Shown in pieces: positions 19,394-25,000 of a stretch of DNA of 25,000 bases. A program made the position numbers and the translations under genes. The notes beneath the pieces are model-generated. The model saw nothing but the letters and a program-made list of their open reading frames with translations. It ran no database searches and was not told where the DNA came from. Position 1 is the first letter of the stretch. Each line of letters opens with the position of its first letter. Source of the stretch: Stramonita haemastoma (taxonomy: Eukaryota; Mollusca; Gastropoda; Neogastropoda; Muricidae); assembly GCA_030674155.1 (NCBI GenBank), contig CM060322.1:59409264-59434263 (forward strand), written 5' to 3'.

Positions 19394-20075
19394 ATAGGAG
19401 TATTTCCACTAAATATAAAGCATATATGTAATCAATCACTGGAAATCCAACAGCAATATCTCAAAAACTACTCATTTGAACATAACATTTTTAAGTAAAA
19501 TAAGTTTATAACTCCCTTCTTATAATTAAAAAAAACTTCTTTAGCTGAAGTAATGTCATATGACTATGTAAGATGCAAATTCATAATCAAATTCCTTACA
19601 CACCACCACAGTTCCTCTTTATCAATTGGTTTTAAAACAAGTTGCCGATTAACGATTTTCAAACAAATATATCCTTCTTAATGTAACACATCAGTCACCA
19701 AAATTATTTCCACACTCAACGTACAGAACAGCCCTCTCATTTTCAGACTGCATAAATTACTTTTTCTTTAATTTGAATATGAGACGGCGAATTTCCCACC
19801 TGTATTACGTCAGAAGCATGCATGTCTTGGCTCCCCCCTCATACAGGCAGTTGCAGCATCAGTGGCAGCAACAAACTGCTGACAGATTCTTCCACACAGC
19901 ACTGAGGTCTGTTCCAAGAAATGCAGGTCCTGGGAAGATCTCCACTGGCGCCCGGTTCTTTTCTCTGGATGAACAGTGAACAGTGCCTGGCGATAGTCGA
20001 CTTCAGGGGACACTCTCCCGGTTCACAAGGTACCTGGTAAAACAGATGTACATCACATCGTGAATGATGAGGAAA
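19394..20075 (-). repeat. Tandem segmental duplication, copy 1
   Basis: Collinear with 20700-21395, offset about 1.3 kb. Shared landmarks in order are TTTCCACTAAA, CTGGAAATCC, ATCTCAAAAA, GTTTTAAAACAAGTTGCC, CACACTCAAC, TTTTCAGACTGCAT, CACCTGTATTACGTCAGAAG and AACAGATGTACATCAC. Flanks are diverged with many indels, while the core at 19800-20033 is far better kept. Strand is given for the exon-like core. Confidence 0.88.
19800..20033 (-). other. Conserved exon-like core, copy 1
   Basis: On the minus strand the core is preceded by GATGTACATCTGTTTTACCAG, a good 3' splice site with AG at 20035-20034. It is followed by CGTAATACAG then GTGGGA, a plausible 5' splice site with GT at 19799-19798. Its length is 234 nt. 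It matches copy 2 at roughly nine of ten positions by eye, against clearly lower similarity outside. The longest frame reads SPEVDYRQALFTVHPEKRTG and then RQWRSSQDLHF before the frame shifts relative to copy 2. Indels between the copies are +1, -2, +1, -2 and +4, so at most one copy can be coding in that frame. It may be a decayed exon, a non-coding RNA exon or a regulatory element. Confidence 0.55.
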
Positions 20076-20310
20076 TAAGCAACAAAAAAGAGGGAGAAGT
20101 AGGCAAAAAAAACAGAGAGGAGAGTGTTAAGAGGGAGAGAGTGACTGAGGGGGGAGAAAGAGACAGAGAGAAAGAGAAAAGATTGAGAGAGAGGGGGGGG
20201 GGGTGAGGCAGATAGAAAGAGGAAGACGGAGATAGACAGACATTGACAGAGAGAGGGAGAGAGGAGAGAGAGAGTAGAGAGGAGGGAGATTGAGAGAGTG
20301 AAAGGTGAGA

Positions 20311-20380
<70 letters not shown>
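20076..20380. repeat. GA-rich purine tract
   Basis: Starts as degenerate AGAGAGG sequence with isolated T and C, then near-perfect GA units from about 20309 to 20380, with a G run at about 20192-20201. Confidence 0.92.
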
Positions 20381-20383
<3 letters not shown>

Positions 20384-20562
20384 AATAATCTTTATTTTTC
20401 AAAGGTTACAAAGTATTACATACCTTGTTTTCATCAGGCCCTTGCCCTGATTAGGGAATAGAAAAAAGACTTCACCAAACAAAATAAAAAAACCGAAACA
20501 AAATAAAAGCAAAAGCAGAACAAAAGAAAAAATCACCATCACCAAAACTAGAAGTTCAGCCT
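20381..20562 (-). mobile_element. LINE 3'-UTR-like segment, minus strand
   Basis: Minus-strand reading ends TTCTATTCCCTAATCAGGGC, AAGGGCCTGATGAAAACAAG, GTATGTAATACTTTGTAACC, then GAAAAATAAAGATTATTAAA. An AATAAA followed by ATTATTAAA is typical of invertebrate LINE 3' ends, and I recognise the AAGGGCCTGATGAAAACA...TAATACTTTGTAACC pattern from memory. GA arrays flank both sides. It lies between the two duplication copies. No ORF2 is attached, so it would be a very short 5'-truncated insertion. Confidence 0.55.
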
Positions 20563-20565
20563 AAT

Positions 20566-20609
<44 letters not shown>

Positions 20610-20646
20610 GGGGGGGGGGGAGGGGGGAGGGAGAGAGATGGAGATA
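20563..20646. repeat. GA array with a 22-base G run
   Basis: GA units, then uninterrupted G from 20599 to 20620, then AGGGGGGAGGG. The G run is long enough to form intramolecular quadruplexes and is also a frequent site of assembly error. Confidence 0.95.
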
Positions 20647-20699
20647 GGAAGAGAAACAATTTTTTCTCAACTAAGACTGATCTTTAAAAATATTTAAAA

Positions 20700-21395
20700 G
20701 ACCGATTTCCACTAAACGACGGAATACTCTAAAAAAAAAAAAATTACTGGAAATCCCATAATGTTATCTCAAAAAATACTTATGTGAACATAGCACTTAA
20801 TGAAAGTTTCTAACTACCTCTTCATATAAAAAATCAACTTTTCTAGCTCAAGTATCAAGTCGATTAAATTGCCTTTAAAGATTAAATATATAATGTTTTA
20901 ACACACTGTCACAGATCCTCTATTTTGGGTTTAAAACAAGTTGCCCTTAGCTTATTTTCAACAAATCCTTTTACATATCTGTCTCTAAAATTGTCTTCAC
21001 ACTCAACATATTTTTTTTCTCTACCAACAACTTTTGTATTTCAACAGATCAGATTTATTTTCAGACTGCATGAATGACATTAAAATAAAAAAAATACGAA
21101 AACAGCGATTTTTCCACCTGTATTACATCAGAAGCATGTCTTGGCTCCCACCCCTCATGCAGGCAGTTGCAGCACCAGTGGCAGCAACAAACTGTTGACA
21201 GATTCTTCCACACAGCACTGAGTCTGTTCCACATGAAATGCAGGTCCTGGGAAGATCTCCACTGGTGCCCGGTTCTTTTCTCTGGATGAACATGGAACAG
21301 CGCCTGGTGATAGTCGACTTCGGTGGCACTCTCCCAGTTCACGAGGCACCTGGTGAAACAGATGTACATCACGTGAAGGATAGGAAAATAAGCCA
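20700..21395 (-). repeat. Tandem segmental duplication, copy 2
   Basis: Partner of 19394-20075. It shares TTTCCACTAAACGACGG, CTGGAAATCCC, GGTTTAAAACAAGTTGCC, CACACTCAACATA, TTTTCAGACTGCATGAAT and the core, and continues to GATGTACATCACGTG. It contains extra T-rich sequence near 21010-21055 that copy 1 lacks. Confidence 0.88.
21118..21349 (-). other. Conserved exon-like core, copy 2
   Basis: On the minus strand, GTACATCTGTTTCACCAG gives a 3' splice site with AG at 21351-21350. The core is 232 nt and is followed by GTAATACAG then GTGGAA, with GT at 21117-21116. One frame is open through the whole core and beyond on both sides (111 codons, 21396 to 21061). It reads CLVNWESATEVDYHQALFHV, HPEKRTGHQWRSSQDLHFMW and NRLSAVWKNLSTVCCCHWCC, with a Cys-rich stretch (CCCHWCCNC). 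I recognise no family. A second frame is open for most of a 155-codon stretch. Several open frames in GC-balanced DNA surrounded by AT-rich flanks suggest either a real exon or a retained non-coding element. Confidence 0.5.
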
Positions 21396-21730
21396 CAAAA
21401 AAATAAGCGATGAGCAGAAAAATAGGTGATTAAAATAAACAGAAATAAAGACTCGACCGGGAAAGAGGTCATCAAGAAAAAAAGTTTACAAGTGAGAAGA
21501 GAGATAAGAAAAGAAATGAGTAGGAATATAGTCTTTAAAAAAAACACCTGAAAATTGGCAAATCTGAAGTAACAAAGCTTGAATTTTAAGTCGCAGAAAA
21601 AGGCTTGGATGAACAGAAACAATGGACAAGTGACTCAAAGACAAAAACAGATCGGCCTGAAAAAAATCCCGTCATAAAAACAAAACAGACAGATGGGCAT
21701 GGAATTGAAAAATGCCTTACCTTGCTTTCA
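21396..21730. other. No gene recognised
   Basis: A-rich plus strand between the duplication and the 52-bp array. No feature recognised. Confidence 0.55.
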
Positions 21731-22249
21731 GAAAGGACAGGTGCTGATGGTTATGATCTACTTGTCGGGTCAGGTCACAGGCACTTGATAAGGCAGGTCC
21801 TGATGGCTGCTTTCACACTTGTCAGGTCACAGGCACTTGATAAGGCAGGTCCTGATGGCTGCTCTCACACTTGTTAGGTCACAGGCACTTGGTAAGGCAG
21901 GTCCTGATGGCTGCTCTCACACTTGTCAGGTCACAGGCACTTGATAAGGCAGGTCCTGATGGCTGCTCTCACACTTGTCAGGTCACAGGCACTTGATAAG
22001 GCAGGTCCTGATGGCTGCTCTCACACTTGTTAGGTCACAGGCACTTGGTAAGGCAGGTCCTGATGGCTGCTCTCACACTTGTCAGGTCACAGGCACTTGA
22101 TAAGGCAGGTCCTGATGGCTGCTCTCACACTTGTCAGGTCACAGGCACTTGATAAGGCAGGTCCTGATGGCTGCTTTCACACTTGTCAGGTCACAGGCAC
22201 TTGATAAGGCAGGTCCTGATGGCTGCTTTCACACTTGTCAGGTCACAGG
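21731..22249. repeat. 52-bp minisatellite, about 10 copies
   Basis: GCACTTGATAAGGCAGGTCC recurs at exactly 52-bp steps: 21781, 21833, 21885, 21937, 21989, 22041, 22093, 22145 and 22197. A degenerate unit (GGACAGGTGCTGATGGTTAT) precedes the first. Variants are GTCAGG/GTTAGG, TTGATA/TTGGTA and CTTTC/CTCTC, and the first two change together. The array ends at GGTCACAGG followed by unique sequence. Confidence 0.97.
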
Positions 22250-22324
22250 TCCGTATGATCCACATGACTAACCACCCGGTTAGGGCCCATGCATCAAAGG
22301 ATAAGGAGGAGGAGGGATCTATCC

Positions 22325-22905
22325 CAAGGAAATTAAAAATGGAGTGACAAAAGTTACAGCCCCTAATAACCACTTTTATGTGCAAATGAAGTGACAGAGC
22401 CTTATCCCGTCATGACCACTGTACAAGATCTAATAATGAGTTACAACAGTCAAGTTCTAGTGACCTCGGAAATGATGGAAGAACGCAGTCACTGCCCCTT
22501 CAGACTACTGAAACAATGTCAGAATAGAGTAACGAAGTCCAAACCCTTAATGACCACTGAATGTAAGAATAGAGTAACGAAGTCCAAACCCTCAATGACC
22601 ACTGAAACAATGTCAGAATAGAGTAACGGAGTCCAAACCCTCAATGACCACTGAAACAATGTCAGAATAGAGGAACGGAGTCCAAACCCTTAATGACCAC
22701 TGAAACAATGTCAGAATAGAGTAACGGAGTCCAAACCCTTAATGACCACTGAAACAATGTCAGAATAGAGTAACGGAGTCCAAACCCTTAATGACCACGT
22801 AAATGATTTACGAATGGAGTGACCAGAGTCCCAGGTCCACATGACTGATGATTTCAGAATGAAGTCCCAGTCCAGCCCTCATGACCGCTGTATCAAACCT
22901 TTGTA
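22325..22905. repeat. 45-49-bp minisatellite with degenerate edges
   Basis: Central units are 49 bp, with AGAATAGAGTAACGGAGTCC starting at 22615, 22664, 22713 and 22762. Two earlier units start at 22521 and 22566, the latter preceded by a shortened 45-bp step. On both sides diverged units of similar length can still be followed: on the left AATGGAGTGACAAAAG, AAATGAAGTGACAGAGCC and AGAACGCAGTCACTGCCCC; on the right GAATGGAGTGACCAGAGTCC and GAATGAAGTCCCAG. Each is followed by a (T)GACCACTG-like block. Confidence 0.9.
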
Positions 22906-23399
22906 GATGGAGACACCAAGATCACTGGTACCAGGATTGCTCTCCTCTCAACTCCACCTTCCCCCCTATTTTGGTTCTAGTTTTATTCTATTTTGGTTTA
23001 GCTAATTTATTTTATTCTGTTGTTGTTTAGTTATATCTAACTTTTGGTTTTAGTTTGCTACATTTTAGTTTTATTTCATTTTTAAATCTACTCTCCGCTA
23101 ACATTTTGGGGGAGGTGGAGTAGTTTGCTTTTTATTTTTCTTTATTTTATTAAAATTAAAATTCTATCCATTTTATTTTTAATTCTTTTAGCGAGGAGCA
23201 TTGATGCAACCAGAAGCTTGGTGTCCAGTGATCATTTGAAGACAGCTGACCAGACAACCATGCAGAACAGACACAGACCCTCAGGAGCAAACTTTGGCCA
23301 CAGCAGAAGGGAAAACGTGGAGACCGGTGTCTTTTGTGAGCATGGTTGACACTGCGCCGGTTCTCTGTAGAAAATGCCCGTGAAGTCGTGTAGTCCACC
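22906..23399. other. T-rich unassigned DNA
   Basis: From about 22970 to 23180 it is rich in TTTTGGTTTTAGTTT and TTTATTTT motifs, possibly a decayed simple repeat. The part from about 23200 to 23390 has more balanced composition and 74-91-codon frames on both strands, but resembles no family I know. Confidence 0.5.
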
Positions 23400-24245
23400 A
23401 CAACTCCGAAAACAACGATGCTCAGCAGATCTTCGAAAACATATCTCCGAAAACAGATCTCCGAAACGTATCTCCGAAAACATATCTCCGAAAACTATGA
23501 TGCTCAACAGATCTCCGAAAACATATCTCCGAAAACATATCTCCGAAACATATCGCCGAAAACATATCTCCGAAAACTATGATGCTCAACAGATCTCCGA
23601 AAACAGATCTCCGAAAACATATCTCCGAAAACTATGATGCTCAACACATCTCCGAAAACACATCTCCGAAAACACATCTCCGAAAACACATCTCCGAAAA
23701 CACATCTCCGAAAACACATCTCCAAAAACACATCTCCGAAAACTATGATGCTCAACAGATCTCTGAAACTTATTAAACACTACACACATCTCCCAAAACC
23801 AATCTCAGAAAATCATGAAGCACATCTAAAAAAAGAAAAACCACCATGAAATACAACACATACCCAAAACTATCTAGCACAACATATCTCTGAAAACAAC
23901 GTTACCTGAAAAATAGAAAGCACAAACTATCGCTGAAAACAGGTCTTCGAAAACTATGGAGTACATCCGATCTCCGAAAACTATGGAGCACAGCATATCT
24001 CAAAACTATAACCATTTCTCTTAAAGCTATGGAGCACAACATATCTCAAAACTATAACCATTTCTCTTAAAGCTATGAAGCACAGCATACCTCCGAAAGA
24101 TATCAGCATACCTCTGAAAGCTATGGAGAACAACACATCTCCGAAAGATATGCAGAACAACACTCTGAAAGATATCAGCATACCTCCCAAAAGCTATGGA
24201 GCACAACATATTTCCGGAAGCTATGAGCACAGCAGTATCTCTATT
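23400..24245. repeat. 14-bp minisatellite with superimposed longer units
   Basis: The basic unit is CATCTCCGAAAACA, perfect over several copies near 23645-23730. A longer unit adds CTATGATGCTCAACAG before two or three 14-bp units. From about 23780 the array decays. At 23981 and 24027 an exact or near-exact 46-bp unit (CTATGGAGCACA...CTCTTAAAG) is present twice. The period of 14 makes all three frames of the perfect part read the same 14-residue cycle, so the long open frames on both strands are not evidence of a gene. Confidence 0.95.
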
Positions 24246-24448
24246 CTGAAGCCCAAGACCTGATAATCTAATATTCCAGATCCAAACAAGATTTCCGTTA
24301 TCCTCCATTTTTAATCCTTTGATAACAAGGGCCCAACAAGGTCAAGTTACCGTCATGTTTCACACTGTACAAAGTTGATGGAAGTATCTGGCAAACAATT
24401 TTTTTTTTAATAATGTGTTACAGATGACATTGTCCAATAACAGAAAAA
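24246..24448. other. No feature recognised
   Basis: Short unique-looking stretch between the 14-bp array and the GT array. Confidence 0.6.
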
Positions 24449-24495
24449 GTGTGTGTGTGTGTGTGTGTGCGTGTGCGTGTGCGTGTGTGCGTGCA
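24449..24495. repeat. GT microsatellite with GC interruptions
   Basis: GT units become GTGCGTGTGCGTGTGCGTG, an alternating purine-pyrimidine run with periodic CpG. Confidence 0.96.
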
Positions 24496-24535
24496 TTATA
24501 TTTATGGATGTCTATTGATAGATGCATGTGTCTCA

Positions 24536-24665
24536 CAGAGAGAGGGGGGGAGGAGGGGAGGAGGGAGGGAAGAGGGAGAGAGAGTGAGGGGGTAGAGAAA
24601 CAGAGAGAGACCAAGAGACAATGAGAGGAAGAGAAAGAAAAAGAGAAGGAAGATAAAGATTAAGT
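24536..24665. repeat. G/A-rich degenerate purine tract
   Basis: AGAGAGAGGGGGGGAGGAGGG and following degenerate AGAGA, purine-rich with isolated T and C. Confidence 0.85.
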
Positions 24666-24666
24666 T

Positions 24667-24669
<3 letters not shown>

Positions 24670-24753
<84 letters not shown>
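24670..24753. repeat. GA microsatellite, about 41 units
   Basis: Perfect GA array ending at ATATGCGTC. Confidence 0.98.
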
Positions 24754-24755
<2 letters not shown>

Positions 24756-25000
24756 TGCGTCTCAACATGAATTCACTTTTTAAAAATTAAAAACCCATTT
24801 TTATGAAAGACAGACTCCTGTATTCACTAGATCTTAAAGATCGATATCTAAAACAACATCGACTACCAAATGAGCATTCTAAAAGCAAAGAAAAAACAAA
24901 ACACACAAACATGTCAAAATGTAAAAAGACACCCAGTGAAGGTAGGGAAAATGCAAAAGGAAAAGAGAATCTTGACAGTTTGGCAGCTGAAATAAAAATA
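24754..25000. other. A-rich unassigned DNA to the window edge
   Basis: A-rich plus strand with no recognised feature. It may continue beyond the window. Confidence 0.5.

Noticed and set aside
22391..22621. 76-codon frame with a repeating NRVTKSKP motif
   Set aside because: It is a reading of the 45-49-bp array. The unit length is mostly 49, which breaks the frame.

Overview
This window looks like intergenic or intronic DNA from a repeat-rich animal genome, most likely a gastropod mollusc and possibly a caenogastropod. Three things point there. Long dinucleotide and tetranucleotide microsatellites (CA/GT, CT/GA, TA, CTAT, GTAT, AAT) occur every one to two kilobases. Several SINE-like segments resemble repeats I remember from snail genomic DNA: one block reads CGGACGAGACTA then GAGGCCCCGTGTGCGAACGC, and another has a GAGAGCAGCCCGAATTTC-type tail ending in AAAAT or TA repeats. 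There is also a decayed LINE ORF2 C-terminus of a type common in marine invertebrates. The taxonomic call rests on memory, with no search behind it. I found no intact protein-coding gene, no rRNA or tRNA gene and no bacterial-type operon. Most open frames are readings through tandem repeats.

Layout. 0-2.7 kb: a CT/CTAT tract, a 26-copy 40-bp minisatellite, then a 35/41-bp minisatellite nested inside a longer dispersed repeat (copy A). 2.7-5.4 kb: unique-looking DNA with small duplications. 5.43-5.87 kb: a 29-bp minisatellite. 6.65-8.15 kb: two more copies (B and C) of the dispersed repeat, each with one unexpanded copy of the segment that became the minisatellite in A. 8.5-9.4 kb: GT arrays around a minus-strand SINE with a tRNA-like B box. 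9.5-13.1 kb: AT-rich unassigned DNA with CA and AAT arrays and two SINE segments. 13.1-15.1 kb: a LINE 3'-end-like segment, CT and CA arrays, a LINE ORF2 C-terminal pseudogene and a probable SINE. 15.4-17.7 kb: CA arrays, a possible small inverted-repeat element, a third copy of the SINE body and a 42-bp array. 18.7-21.4 kb: purine tracts, a SINE tail, and a roughly 1.3-kb-spaced tandem duplication whose exon-like core is much better conserved than its flanks. 21.7-24.3 kb: three different minisatellites in a row (52 bp, 45-49 bp and 14 bp). The window ends in GT and GA microsatellites.

No genes work together here in any sense I can defend. The main signals are: (1) the conserved, splice-bounded 232-234-bp core in the tandem duplication at 19.8 and 21.1 kb; (2) a before-and-after view of minisatellite birth inside a dispersed repeat family; (3) higher-order structure inside the 40-bp and 52-bp arrays; and (4) a minisatellite with homogenised centre and decayed edges at 22.3-22.9 kb.
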